From Rhodococcus sp. 4CII (GTDB taxonomy: Bacteria; Actinomycetota; Actinomycetes; Mycobacteriales; Mycobacteriaceae), in NCBI RefSeq assembly GCF_014256275.1, contig NZ_JACCFE010000002.1, forward strand, positions 5,126,001-5,190,000: a stretch of 64,000 bases of DNA, read 5' to 3'. Each line of letters starts with the position of its first letter. Position 1 is the stretch's first letter. Below the pieces are notes generated by a model. It saw only the letters and a program-made list of their open reading frames with translations. It was not told the origin of the DNA and did no database searches. A program made the translations under genes and the position numbers. Of the stretch, positions 7,956 through 16,321 are shown one piece after another.

Positions 7956-10001
7956 GTGGTGATCGTGCGTCGATGGGCGTTTCGTCCGGGTGCGGTGGCA
8001 GTTGTTCTTGCGATGGCGGTGGGTCTCGCTGTCGCTCCGGCGCTGACGGCGTCGGCTGATCCGACGGGGGGAGCGGCGGGCGCGCAGTGGAACGCCGCGG
8101 TCGATGCACCGCCCGAGTACCCGGTGATCGCGATCGACTGGGACGTTCCCATCACGATGCGCGACGGAACGGTGTTGAAAGCCAACGTCTATCGCCCCGC
8201 GGACGCCTCCGGCACGCCGATCGACACCAGGATGCCGTCCGTCCTCAACATCACGCCGTACACGAAATTGGTCGGCAACCTCGTCGATTCCGTGCTCGCG
8301 GTACCGGGACTCGAGCACACGGTCGTCGACCTCGTGAACTCCTTCGATCTCGCCGGAACACCGTTCGACGGTGTCGGCGAGGCGGCGAAGGTACTCACCG
8401 GTGGCGGCATGCGCGTCTTCGGCGTCAACCGCGACCTCGTCCGGAACGGATACACCCAGGTGGTGGTCGATGCGCGCGGCACCGGCTTCTCGCAGGGGGA
8501 CTGGCAGGCGCTCGGTCCGCTCGAGCAGCAGGACTCCGTCGAGATCATCGACTGGATGAGCAAGCAGGGATGGTCCGACGGCAAGGTCGGGATGGCCGGG
8601 GTGTCGTATTCGGGCATCAACTCGCTGCAGGCCGCGGGACATCAGCCGCCTGCGCTGAAGGCGATCTTTCCGACCGAGCCGGGCAACGACCTGCTCCGCG
8701 ACATCGTCGGAACCGGCGGCGGCCTCGGGGTCGGTTTCATGCCGCTGTGGTTGTCACTGGTCAACGGCCTCAAGTTCGTCCCCGACGTCCAGGCCCTCGC
8801 GCAGGGCCGCTTCGATCAGCAGTGGCTGCAGGATCGGTTGCAGGATCCGTTGACGCTGTTCCCCGCACTGATCGAGGCCATGACGGCGACGAAGATCGAC
8901 GATCTCGACCCCGGCACGCTGCGGGTGGCGCAGGATGGCCAGTTCTACGAGGAGCGCAAGGCTCAGGCGGGGAACATCCGGGTGCCGACCATGCTCTACG
9001 GCGCCTGGCACGACATCTTCGCGAACAGTGAGCCACGCGTCTACAACGACATCCCGCTGCCGGCGGGCGAGAAGCAACTGATCATGAGCGACGCCTACCA
9101 CATCTCGTTCGGGGGCGGTTTCGGTGAGCGGGGCGCGCCGCCGCGACTCGACGTCCTCGAACGCGCGTGGTTCGACAAGTGGCTGAAGGGAATCGACAAC
9201 GGCATCGACGAGTACGGCCCGGTGACGCTGTATCAGCAGGGCAACGGCTGGACCACCACCGATCAGTTCCCGCGCGCCGGGGTCGACTACCAGCGGATGT
9301 ACCTGTCGGGCGCTCCGAGCGGCACCGCGGGGCACGCCGTGCACGACGGCAGCCTGGTGGCGGCAAAACCCGGTGACGCAACGCAACTCACGGTCGCACC
9401 CGGGCTTCGCGGACTCTGCTCCCGCGACGGTGCGCAGGGCACCGCGGGCGCGGCCGTCGTCCTCGGATCGGTGTGCAGCAAGGATTCCCGGTTCAACGAG
9501 GCCGAGGGACTCACGTTCACCAGCGCACCAGTCGCGCAGCCGACGGAGTTGTCGGGTCCGGTCAACCTGCATCTCGAAACCGTGCTCGACGCCCTGGACG
9601 GGTTCTGGGCGGTGACGCTGAACGACGTCGCGCCCGACGGCACGTCGACGCCGCTCACCAACGGCGCCCTCACCGCTTCCATGCGGGCCGTGGACGATTC
9701 GAAGAGCACGAAGTCGGCGAACGGCGACTACACCGAACCCCACCACTACCTGACGGTGGAGTCGCGGCAGCCGTTGGTGCCGGGCGAGGTGACGCCGGTG
9801 GACATCAACTTCGTGCCCACCGACGCGATGCTCCAACCGGGTCACCGACTGCGCGTGGACGTGTACGCGGGGAGCATTCCCCGGTATCTGCCGCTCGGAC
9901 CGATGCTGGCCGACAGCGGGCTGAGACCGCAGCACGTCGCGTTGTCGCCGGACCGGCCGAGTTTCCTCAATCTGCCACTGGTCGGAAAGCAGGCGTGGTG
10001 A
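7956..10001 (+). CDS. secreted CocE/NonD (S15) family hydrolase
   Basis: Exported alpha/beta hydrolase of 681 residues in the X-Pro dipeptidyl-peptidase/cocaine esterase family. An N-terminal signal peptide (Arg-Arg, hydrophobic core, cleavage near ASADP at ~35) leads into the S15 domain. The nucleophile motif GVSYSG is at 215-220 (Ser217); the Asp and His candidates lie in YGAWHDIFANS and SDAYHISFGG. The C-terminal part (~430-681) is the jelly-roll XPP-C domain. GTG codons at 7956, 7959 and 7965 are all possible starts; GGAGGA at 7935-7940 is the best ribosome site. It probably acts on esters, amides or acylated peptides outside the cell. Confidence 0.88.
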   Translation: MVIVRRWAFRPGAVAVVLAMAVGLAVAPALTASADPTGGAAGAQWNAAVDAPPEYPVIAIDWDVPITMRDGTVLKANVYRPADASGTPIDTRMPSVLNITPYTKLVGNLVDSVLAVPGLEHTVVDLVNSFDLAGTPFDGVGEAAKVLTGGGMRVFGVNRDLVRNGYTQVVVDARGTGFSQGDWQALGPLEQQDSVEIIDWMSKQGWSDGKVGMAGVSYSGINSLQAAGHQPPALKAIFPTEPGNDLLRDIVGTGGGLGVGFMPLWLSLVNGLKFVPDVQALAQGRFDQQWLQDRLQDPLTLFPALIEAMTATKIDDLDPGTLRVAQDGQFYEERKAQAGNIRVPTMLYGAWHDIFANSEPRVYNDIPLPAGEKQLIMSDAYHISFGGGFGERGAPPRLDVLERAWFDKWLKGIDNGIDEYGPVTLYQQGNGWTTTDQFPRAGVDYQRMYLSGAPSGTAGHAVHDGSLVAAKPGDATQLTVAPGLRGLCSRDGAQGTAGAAVVLGSVCSKDSRFNEAEGLTFTSAPVAQPTELSGPVNLHLETVLDALDGFWAVTLNDVAPDGTSTPLTNGALTASMRAVDDSKSTKSANGDYTEPHHYLTVESRQPLVPGEVTPVDINFVPTDAMLQPGHRLRVDVYAGSIPRYLPLGPMLADSGLRPQHVALSPDRPSFLNLPLVGKQAW

Positions 10002-10041
10002 CGGGTTCACGCCGCGCCCCGGCATCCGTAGGGTTGAAATC

Positions 10042-10920
10042 ATGACCAAGTGGACAGCTTCGGACATCGTCGATCAGAGTGGCCGCACCTTCGTCGTCAC
10101 GGGCGCCAACAGCGGTCTGGGGGAGGTGGCGGCGCGGGCACTCGGCCAGGCGGGGGCGCACGTCGTCCTGGCCTGTCGCAATACCCGCAAGGGAGAGGTG
10201 GTCGCGCGGTCGATCGGTGACAACGCCGAGGTGCGCCGTCTCGATCTCGCCGATCTCGCTTCCGTGCGGGAGTTCGCGGCGGGCATCGATGCCGTCGACG
10301 TGCTGGTGAACAACGCCGGCGTGATGGCGGTGCCGCAGCGCAGGACCGCCGACGGATTCGAAATGCAGATCGGCACGAACCATCTCGGGCACTTCGCGTT
10401 GACCGGGCTGCTGCTCGGCAAGATCACCGATCGGGTCGCCACGATGTCGAGTGCGGCGCATCAGGCGGGAACGATCCACCTCGACGACCTCAACTGGGAA
10501 CACCGCAAGTACAACCGCTGGAGCGCGTACGGACAGTCGAAGCTCGCGAATCTGCTGTTCACGTACGAATTGCAGCGCAGGCTCGCCGCCGCGAAATCAC
10601 GAGTCAAGGCGGTCGCCGCGCATCCCGGGTACGCCTCGACAAATCTGCAGGCGCACACCGAGTCCGTGCAGGACAAACTGATGGCGGTCGGTAACCGGAT
10701 CTTCGCGCAGTCCGCGGAGATGGGGGCGCTGCCGATGCTGTACGCCGCGACCGCTCCCGACGTGATCGGCGGAAGTTACATCGGGCCGGACGGACTGTTC
10801 GAGCAGCGCGGCCACCCGAAAGTGGTGGGCTCCAACAAGAAGTCGCGGGACGAGCAGACCGCCGGGGCGCTGTGGTCCCTGTCGGAGAACCTGACGGGCG
10901 TCGAGTACAAGTTCGGGTGA
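10042..10920 (+). CDS. SDR family oxidoreductase (retinol dehydrogenase/protochlorophyllide reductase-like)
   Basis: NAD(P)-dependent SDR of 292 residues. TGANSGLG is the cofactor motif (residues ~20-27), VNNAGVM follows, and the catalytic YGQSK is near residue 160. The sequence around IGTNHLGHFALTGLLLGKI and the long C-terminal region place it with the RDH/POR-like SDRs that reduce lipophilic ketones or aldehydes. The start is the ATG at 10042. It converges with ohr (20-bp gap). Confidence 0.88.
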   Translation: MTKWTASDIVDQSGRTFVVTGANSGLGEVAARALGQAGAHVVLACRNTRKGEVVARSIGDNAEVRRLDLADLASVREFAAGIDAVDVLVNNAGVMAVPQRRTADGFEMQIGTNHLGHFALTGLLLGKITDRVATMSSAAHQAGTIHLDDLNWEHRKYNRWSAYGQSKLANLLFTYELQRRLAAAKSRVKAVAAHPGYASTNLQAHTESVQDKLMAVGNRIFAQSAEMGALPMLYAATAPDVIGGSYIGPDGLFEQRGHPKVVGSNKKSRDEQTAGALWSLSENLTGVEYKFG

Positions 10921-10939
10921 CCCGACGCCCGCGCAGGTG

Positions 10940-11362
10940 TCAGTCTTCGGTGACCTCGAGGGTGACGTCGATGTTGCCGCGGGTGGCGTTGGAATACGGG
11001 CACACCTGGTGCGCCTTCTCGGTCAGCTCGAGCGCTTGTGCCCGCGGCACGTGGGGAAGCGAGACCTCGAGGGTGACGGCGAGCCCGAATCCGCCGCCGT
11101 CCGTGGAGCCGATGCCGACACGGGCGCCGACGGCCGAGTCGACGACGTTCGCCTTCTCCTGACGGGCAACCAACTGGAGTGCGGAGTGGAAGCACGCCGC
11201 GTATCCGGCGGCGAACAGCTGCTCGGGGTTGGTGCCGTCGCCGGACCCACCCATCTCGGTGGGGATGGCCAGGTTCAGGTCGAGCCGGCCGTCCGACGTG
11301 CGCGCGCGGCCGTTGCGGCCTTCTCCGGTGGCAAGGGCTTCGGCGGTGTACACGATCTTCAT
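10940..11362 (-). CDS. ohr: organic hydroperoxide resistance protein Ohr
   Basis: Thiol-dependent peroxidase of 140 residues that reduces organic and fatty-acid hydroperoxides in the cytosol. Both catalytic Cys are present, in AACFHSAL (peroxidatic) and HQVCPYSNAT (resolving), and NPEQLFAAGYAACF is diagnostic. The start is the ATG at 11360-11362 with AGGAGA upstream. It lies 2 bp downstream of ohrR, so the pair is one operon controlled by the peroxide-sensing repressor. Confidence 0.95.
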   Translation of the reverse strand: MKIVYTAEALATGEGRNGRARTSDGRLDLNLAIPTEMGGSGDGTNPEQLFAAGYAACFHSALQLVARQEKANVVDSAVGARVGIGSTDGGGFGLAVTLEVSLPHVPRAQALELTEKAHQVCPYSNATRGNIDVTLEVTED

Positions 11363-11364
11363 GG

Positions 11365-11820
11365 TTACTTCTCTCCTGTAGGGGTGGGGAAACTGTGGAG
11401 CGATTCGGTGAGCCTCGACAGGGTGTCGCGGAGGGCGACGAGTTCGTCGACGTCCATTCCCGTCGAGTGAGCGAGCTGTGCGGGGATGCTCTCCGCGGCG
11501 GCGCGGAGACCCGCACCCTTCTCGGTGAGGTAGATCCCGACGCGGCGCTCGTCGGCCGACGAGCGCCGGCGTTCGACCAGGCCCAGGGCGTCGAGCCGCT
11601 TGAGGAGTGGCGACAGAGTGCCGGTGTCGAGGTCCAGGGCGTCGCAGATCTCGCGCACTCCGCGGCCGTCCTGTTCCCAGAGCACCAGCAGCACGAGGTA
11701 CTGCGGGTAGGTCACTCCCAGCGAGTCGAGCATCGACCGGTATCTCGCCGTCATGGCCCGCGATGCCGAGTACAACGCGAAGCACACCTGGCGGTCGAGG
11801 GCGAGGTTGTCGGTCACCAC
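11365..11820 (-). CDS. ohrR: MarR-family organic hydroperoxide sensor OhrR
   Basis: Winged-helix repressor of 151 residues. The N-terminal reactive Cys of OhrR proteins is in RQVCFALYSASRAM (Cys13), and the DNA-recognition region is GVREICDALDLDTGTLSPLLKRLDALG. The start is GTG at 11820 or the adjacent GTG at 11817; no ATG fits. A large inverted repeat begins 4 bp upstream of the start, as expected for autorepression, with derepression when the Cys is oxidised by organic peroxides. Confidence 0.93.
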   Translation of the reverse strand: MVTDNLALDRQVCFALYSASRAMTARYRSMLDSLGVTYPQYLVLLVLWEQDGRGVREICDALDLDTGTLSPLLKRLDALGLVERRRSSADERRVGIYLTEKGAGLRAAAESIPAQLAHSTGMDVDELVALRDTLSRLTESLHSFPTPTGEK

Positions 11821-11823
11821 CTA

Positions 11824-11856
11824 ATGGTTGCACACAACTAGGTTGTGCACAACCAT
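11824..11856. promoter_or_regulatory. OhrR operator (33-bp inverted repeat)
   Basis: Two 15-bp arms (11824-11838 and 11842-11856) separated by TAG match at 13 of 15 positions. The right arm contains the perfect palindrome GTTGTGCACAAC. It sits directly upstream of ohrR and also lies upstream of the promoter of the divergent riboswitch-led operon, so OhrR could affect both directions. Confidence 0.75.
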
Positions 11857-11880
11857 AATGGCCGGAACGGTGACTGGGCT

Positions 11881-11886
11881 TACACT
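11881..11886 (+). promoter_or_regulatory. predicted -10 box of the riboswitch transcript
   Basis: TACACT fits the actinobacterial TANNNT -10 pattern and would start transcription near 11893, a few bases before the first paired base of the TPP riboswitch. No strong -35 hexamer is seen; the OhrR operator lies 25 bp further upstream. Confidence 0.45.
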
Positions 11887-11896
11887 GTTCGCCAGT

Positions 11897-11981
11897 GACA
11901 CGGGGTGCTGCTCGGCGAGAGCCGGGCGGCTGAGAACACACCCGTCGAACCTGAACTGGGTAATGCCGGCGAAGGGATGTC
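11897..11981 (+). promoter_or_regulatory. TPP (THI-element) riboswitch
   Basis: Thiamine pyrophosphate aptamer. P1 pairs GACA (11897-11900) with TGTC (11978-11981). The conserved cores are all present in order: GGGGTGC (11902-11908), a P3 hairpin around CTCGGCGAGAGCCGGG, GGCTGAGA (11928-11935), the ACCC-type P2 return, GAACCTGA (11948-11955) and CTGGGTAATGCCGGCGAAGGGA (about 11955-11977). Its 3' end is 62 bp before the SDR start at 12044, with GGAAGG as ribosome site at 12031-12036. TPP binding normally turns downstream genes off. No thi gene follows in this window; the controlled genes are an SDR and an LLM monooxygenase. Confidence 0.93.
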
Positions 11982-12043
11982 GCGGAGACGGCCGTATTCG
12001 CCGCTTCGAATATCTCGTCGCCGACCGAACGGAAGGTGGCAGC

Positions 12044-12808
12044 ATGCAGCTCGACAAGCAGATCGTCCTGGTGACCGGTGGTGGACGGGGCCTCGGCGCC
12101 GCCGTCGTGCGGTCGTTCGCGGCGCAGAACGCGCGGGTGATCGTGAACTACCGGAACAGCCGGGAGGCGGCCGAGGATCTCGCGGCTTCCCTGGGCGCAG
12201 ACCGTGCGGTCGCGCTCCGGGCCGACGTCACGGATGCCGGACAGGTCGCCGCGCTGTTCGCCGCAGCCGAGGCGCACTTCGGCTCACCGGTGACCACGGT
12301 GATCAACAACGCGCTCGCCGACTTCTCCTTCAACGGCGACGCACGCGACAAGGCGGACGTCATCACGTGGGATGCGTTCGACGCGCAGTTGCGTGGCAGT
12401 GTGAAGGCGACCCTGCACACCACGCAGGCCGCGCTGCCGGGCATGCGTTCGCTCGGGTTCGGCCGGATCGTGAACATCGGGACCAACCTGTTCCAGAACC
12501 CCGTCGTCCCGTACCACGACTACACGGCCGCCAAGGCCGCGGCGCTGTCACTGACCCGCACCCTCGCCGCCGACCTCGGACCGGACGGCATCACCGTCAA
12601 CATGGTCTCGGGCGGGCTGCTCCGCACCACCGACGCGAGTGCCGCTACTCCCGACGAGGTGTTCGACCTCATCGCGGCGAGCACGCCGCTGCAGCGGGTC
12701 ACCACCCCGGACGAGTTCGCCGACGCGGTGCTGTTCTTCGCGTCCCCGTGGTCGCGTGCGGTGACCGGCCAGAACCTCGTCGTCGACGGTGGACTGGTCA
12801 AGGACTGA
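12044..12808 (+). CDS. SDR family oxidoreductase under TPP riboswitch control
   Basis: FabG-like SDR of 254 residues. TGGGRGLG is at residues 11-18, INNALADF replaces the usual NNAG loop, and the catalytic YTAAK is near residue 160. C-terminal GQNLVVDGGLVKD is family-typical. The ATG at 12044 follows GGAAGG by 7 bp; an in-frame extension upstream would run through the riboswitch and is not real. The downstream monooxygenase starts 1 bp after its stop codon, so they are one operon. Known: FabG-type SDRs reduce ketones or oxidise alcohols. Inferred: it acts on the substrate or product of the monooxygenase, in something repressed by TPP. Confidence 0.9.
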   Translation: MQLDKQIVLVTGGGRGLGAAVVRSFAAQNARVIVNYRNSREAAEDLAASLGADRAVALRADVTDAGQVAALFAAAEAHFGSPVTTVINNALADFSFNGDARDKADVITWDAFDAQLRGSVKATLHTTQAALPGMRSLGFGRIVNIGTNLFQNPVVPYHDYTAAKAAALSLTRTLAADLGPDGITVNMVSGGLLRTTDASAATPDEVFDLIAASTPLQRVTTPDEFADAVLFFASPWSRAVTGQNLVVDGGLVKD

Positions 12809-12809
12809 C

Positions 12810-14105
12810 ATGAGCGACACGAGGCAACTGCACTTCAACGCCTTCCTCTACAGTTGCGGCCACCACGGCGCGGCGTGGCGGCACCCCGCCTCGCAGGTGG
12901 AGCGACTCTGCGACATCACCTATTACGAGGAACTGGCGCAGACCGCGGAGCGGGGCTGCCTCGACGCGGTGTTCTTCGCCGACGGACATTCGGTGCGCGA
13001 CCCCGCGACCGGGGGCATGTGGTTCCTCGAACCGCTCACCGCGCTGTCCGCGATGGCGCGGGCCACCGAGCGGGTTGGGCTGGTGACGACGGTGTCCACC
13101 ACGTTCTACACCCCGTTCCACGCCGCCCGGATGCTGGCGTCGCTCGACCACATCAGTGGCGGCCGCGCCGGCTGGAACGTGGTGACGTCGATGTTCGACG
13201 CCGAGGCGCGCAATCACGCACTCGAGGAGATGCCGCCGCACGACGAGCGTTATTCGCGCGCTGCGGAATTCGTCGACGTGGCACTCGCACTGTGGGATTC
13301 GTGGGAGCCCGACGCGCTGGTGCTCGACCGGGACGGTGCCTTTGCGGATCCGGCGAAGGTGCGTCCGGTCGAGCACCGGGGCAAGCATTTCCTGGTGGAC
13401 GGCCCGCTCACCGTGCCGCACTCGCCGCAGGGGCGTCCGGTGCTGTTCCAGGCGGGCGCGTCCGATCAGGGTCGCGACCTGGCCGCCCGGTGCGCCGAGG
13501 GCATCTACGCCGTCGCCTACGACCTCCCGGCCGCCCAGAACTACTACGCCGACGTGAAGCGCCGCATCCGCGCGGCGGGCCGCGACGCCGATGCGGTGAC
13601 GGTGATGCCCGGCCTCGTGACCTACGTCGGCTCGACCACCGAGGAGGCGCACCGCAAGAAGGCGGAACTCGACGCGCTCCTCCCGGTCGAGCAGTCGCTG
13701 GCGCAGCTGTCGCTGTTCGTCCAGCAGGACTGCAGCGCCTGGGAATTGGACGCACCCGTTCCCGCGCTGCCGCCGCTGTCGGAATTCAGCGGACCGCAGG
13801 GCCGATACGACACGATCCTGCGGATCGTCGACAAGGACCGTCCCACCGTGCGGTCGCTGCTCGGCACGCTGGCTGCCGGGGGCGGGCACTGCACCATGAT
13901 CGGCACCCCGGAGTCGATCGCCGACGAGATCGAGATGTGGTTCCGCCGCGGCGGGGCCGACGGGTTCAATCTGATGCCGCCGCTCTACCCCAGCGGCCTC
14001 GACGAGTTCGTCGACGAGGTGATCCCCGTCCTGCAGAAGCGGGGGCTGTTCCGCGCGCAGTATGAGACAGCGACCCTGCGTGACCATCTCCGGGGTCACC
14101 GCTAG
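12810..14105 (+). CDS. LLM-class NtaA/SnaA/DmoA-type FMN-dependent monooxygenase
   Basis: Luciferase-like monooxygenase of 431 residues that would use reduced FMN and O2. Family landmarks are HHGAAWRHP near residue 18, TERVGLVTTVSTTFYTPFHAARMLASLDHISGGRAGWNVVTS (about 85-130, with the SGGRxGWNxVTS core), RPVLFQAGASDQGRD and GGADGFNLMPPLYP near 390. The NtaA/DszA/DmoA/SnaA group oxidises N- or S-containing compounds such as aminopolycarboxylates, sulfones and dimethyl sulfide. The start ATG at 12810 is translationally coupled to the SDR. It is clearly paralogous to the enzyme at 61861-63204. No flavin reductase lies nearby. Confidence 0.92.
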   Translation: MSDTRQLHFNAFLYSCGHHGAAWRHPASQVERLCDITYYEELAQTAERGCLDAVFFADGHSVRDPATGGMWFLEPLTALSAMARATERVGLVTTVSTTFYTPFHAARMLASLDHISGGRAGWNVVTSMFDAEARNHALEEMPPHDERYSRAAEFVDVALALWDSWEPDALVLDRDGAFADPAKVRPVEHRGKHFLVDGPLTVPHSPQGRPVLFQAGASDQGRDLAARCAEGIYAVAYDLPAAQNYYADVKRRIRAAGRDADAVTVMPGLVTYVGSTTEEAHRKKAELDALLPVEQSLAQLSLFVQQDCSAWELDAPVPALPPLSEFSGPQGRYDTILRIVDKDRPTVRSLLGTLAAGGGHCTMIGTPESIADEIEMWFRRGGADGFNLMPPLYPSGLDEFVDEVIPVLQKRGLFRAQYETATLRDHLRGHR

Positions 14106-14179
14106 TTGCCACCACAAAGAACACAACCTTCTCTACGAACGCAACCGTGACTGTGAGCGCCCTTCTCCCCGACACTTGC

Positions 14180-14195
14180 TGTAATCGCGATCACA
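14180..14195. promoter_or_regulatory. CRP/GlxR-like site
   Basis: TGTAATCGCGATCACA matches TGTGA-N6-TCACA except for one base in the left arm. It lies 31 bp upstream of the citrate-type transporter start, a plausible place for cAMP-CRP control of organic acid uptake. Confidence 0.45.
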
Positions 14196-14225
14196 TCGCG
14201 ACTCGAGCTCGGACGAGGAGTGGCA

Positions 14226-15617
14226 ATGCTGGTAGCACTCGGCTTTCTGATGGTGGCCGTGTTCATGTTCTTGATCATGTCCAAACGGGCCACTCCCGTG
14301 GTCGGGTTGATCGCCGTCCCGGTCGCATTCGGCATCGCGGCCGGGGCGGGTCTCGGCATCGGCGACATGATCACCGACGGGATCAAGTCGCTGGCGCCGA
14401 CCGCCGCGCTGCTGTTCTTCGCGATCATCTTCTTCGGGATCATGATCAACGTCGGCCTGTTCGATCCGCTGGTGAAACTGATCCTCCGGCTCGTCCGCAA
14501 CGACCCCATGCGGCTCGTCGTCGGCACCGCGGTGCTCGCGATGGTGGTGTCGCTGGACGGTGACGGGTCGACGACGTTCATCATCGTGACGTCCGCGCTG
14601 CTGCCGCTGTACATGAAGCTGAAGGTCAGCCCCGTGGTGCTCACGGTGGTCGCCGGCCTGGCCAACGGTGCGATGAACATCGTTCCCTGGGGCGGACCGA
14701 CGGTCCGGGCCGCCTCGGCGCTGGGCATCTCGCCGTCCGACGTGTTCGTCCCGATGATCCCCTCACTGGTGGTCGGACTGGTCGTCGTACTGCTGTTCGC
14801 CGTTCAGCTCGGCTACAGCGAACGCCGTCGCATCGGCACGCTCGAACTCACCGACGAGCGCCTCCTCGTCTCCGCCGGCTCCAGCCTTCGGCGGGCCGCG
14901 ACCGGCTTCGGCGGTAACGGCGACGCACCCCGCACCGGCGGCGGTTCCGGCGACGACGGCGAAGGATTCGTCGACGGTCTCGACCCCGAGCGGGCCACGC
15001 TGCGACCGAAGCTGTTGTGGTTCAACGCGCTCGTGACGGTGGCGCTGCTCGTCGTGCTCGTGATGGACGTCCTGCCGATTCCGGTGCTGTTCATGGTGGC
15101 CGCCGCCATCGCGCTGACGGTGAACTTCCCTCGCGTCAAGGAACAGCAGGAAGCGATCACCCGGCACTCGTCGAGCATCGTCTCGGTGGTCGCGATGGTG
15201 TTCGCCGCAGCCGTTCTCACCGGCGTGTTCCAGGGCACCGGGATGGTCGAGGCCATGGCGCAGTGGCTGCTGGAGATCATTCCGTCCGCACTCGGACCGC
15301 ACCTGGCCGTCATCACCGGCATCCTGAGCCTGCCGTTCACGTTCTTCATGAGCAACGACGCCTTCTACTTCGGCGTGATGCCCGTGCTCGCCGAGACGGC
15401 ATCCACGTACGGCATCGAGCCGGTCGAGATGGCCCGCGCCTCCATCACCGGCCAGACGTTCCACATGCAGAGCCCCCTCGTCCCGGCCATCCTCCTGCTC
15501 GTGACCCTCGCGGGTGTTCCGCTGGCGGACCATCACAAGAAGGTGCTGTGGCGCGCGGCGCTGGTGTCGCTGTCGATGCTGGTGATCGGTGTGGTCCTGG
15601 GGCAGATCCCCTGGTGA
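14226..15617 (+). CDS. CitMHS family citrate-metal:proton symporter
   Basis: Polytopic membrane protein of 463 residues, about 12 hydrophobic segments with a hydrophilic loop around residues 205-260. Family-typical stretches are SLDGDGSTTFIIVTSALLPL, NGAMNIVPWGGPTVRAASAL and FMSNDAFYFGVMPVLAETA. CitMHS proteins import citrate complexed with Mg2+ or Ca2+. The ATG at 14226 is preceded by GAGGAG at 5 bp; an in-frame GTG at 14220 is less likely. It is 120 bp after the monooxygenase and has its own CRP-like site, so it may be an independent unit. Confidence 0.9.
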   Translation: MLVALGFLMVAVFMFLIMSKRATPVVGLIAVPVAFGIAAGAGLGIGDMITDGIKSLAPTAALLFFAIIFFGIMINVGLFDPLVKLILRLVRNDPMRLVVGTAVLAMVVSLDGDGSTTFIIVTSALLPLYMKLKVSPVVLTVVAGLANGAMNIVPWGGPTVRAASALGISPSDVFVPMIPSLVVGLVVVLLFAVQLGYSERRRIGTLELTDERLLVSAGSSLRRAATGFGGNGDAPRTGGGSGDDGEGFVDGLDPERATLRPKLLWFNALVTVALLVVLVMDVLPIPVLFMVAAAIALTVNFPRVKEQQEAITRHSSSIVSVVAMVFAAAVLTGVFQGTGMVEAMAQWLLEIIPSALGPHLAVITGILSLPFTFFMSNDAFYFGVMPVLAETASTYGIEPVEMARASITGQTFHMQSPLVPAILLLVTLAGVPLADHHKKVLWRAALVSLSMLVIGVVLGQIPW

Positions 15618-15618
15618 C

Positions 15619-15804
15619 CTAGTCGTCCGTGTTCGTGTCGGTGTCGGTGGCGGGCCCCTCAGGGGTCGCGCCACCTTCGCTGCTCCAGTCGGCGCCCGAA
15701 CCCTTGTCGTCCTCGGAGGGATCGGACATCACGTCCTTGTCGGCGCCCGAGGCCCCGCTGTCGGTGCTCGTGGTCTTCGGTCCGGAAGCGTCCTTCGGTG
15801 TCAT
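15619..15804 (-). CDS. small acidic hypothetical protein
   Basis: Putative 61-residue, very hydrophilic protein rich in Asp, Gly, Ser and Thr (GADKDVMSDPSEDDKG, then DWSSEGGATPEGPATDTD). Such low-complexity acidic small proteins with a DWSSEGGATP-like block occur in related actinobacteria, as far as I recall. GGGAG directly abuts the ATG at 15804, a poor spacing, so the start is uncertain. It converges with the CitMHS gene (1-bp gap) and diverges from lsr2. No function can be proposed. Confidence 0.5.
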   Translation of the reverse strand: MTPKDASGPKTTSTDSGASGADKDVMSDPSEDDKGSGADWSSEGGATPEGPATDTDTNTDD

Positions 15805-15921
15805 CTCCCGCGAGTACCCGGAATATGGGGCGTTCCAATCCGAAACCCGGTCAGGGATTGGCAGGTGAACGATACTTCGACGTAGTGTTCCCCGGGTTAT
15901 CGACGATGAAGGAGTGGAACT

Positions 15922-16263
15922 GTGGCGCGCAAAGTTGTTGTCGAACGCATCGACGACATCGACGGAACTCCGATCAAGAACGGTAAAGGGGAGACCATTC
16001 CGTTCTCGGTCGACGGCGTCGACTACGAGATCGATCTGAAGCTCAAGAACGCCAGAGAATTCCACAAGACTCTCGACTACTACATCGAGCACGCAACGCG
16101 AGTCGGGGGACGGAAGCGCCGATCGGCCCCCGCGGTGGTTCCGCCGCAGGGACGTCAGAAGGCCAAGGACATTCGGGAATGGGCCACGTCGGAGGGCTAC
16201 GAGTTGTCCGCGCGGGGTCGTATCCCGGCCCAGATCGAGGAAGCGTACAACGCAGCGCACTGA
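15922..16263 (+). CDS. lsr2: Lsr2-family nucleoid-associated protein
   Basis: Lsr2 homologue of 113 residues, an H-NS-like protein that bridges AT-rich DNA and silences acquired genes. The N-terminal oligomerisation domain (about 1-60) contains TIPFSVDGVDYEIDLKLKNA. The C-terminal DNA-binding domain (about 75-113) has DIREWATSEGYELSARGRIPAQIEEAY with the RGR minor-groove hook. The GTG start at 15922 follows GAAGGAG at 7 bp. Rhodococci often carry more than one Lsr2; whether this is the main copy cannot be told here. Confidence 0.95.
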   Translation: MARKVVVERIDDIDGTPIKNGKGETIPFSVDGVDYEIDLKLKNAREFHKTLDYYIEHATRVGGRKRRSAPAVVPPQGRQKAKDIREWATSEGYELSARGRIPAQIEEAYNAAH

Positions 16264-16271
16264 ATCCCCGG

Positions 16272-16316
16272 ACAACCGCGTCCCGGCCCCCCCGCGGGTG
16301 GCCGGGACGCGGTTGT
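16272..16316. terminator. bidirectional hairpin terminator between lsr2 and the NlpC/P60 gene
   Basis: Perfect 17-bp stem (16272-16288 with 16300-16316) and 11-nt loop, located between two convergent genes. There is no T-tract, as is common in actinobacteria. Confidence 0.7.
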
Positions 16317-16321
16317 TCCCG

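Noticed and set aside
10940..12277. A 445-codon open frame running from ohr upstream through ohrR, its operator and the riboswitch
   Set aside because: Only the last 140 codons are ohr. The rest is an antisense or shifted reading of ohrR and of regulatory DNA, and ohr has its own ATG and ribosome site at 11362.
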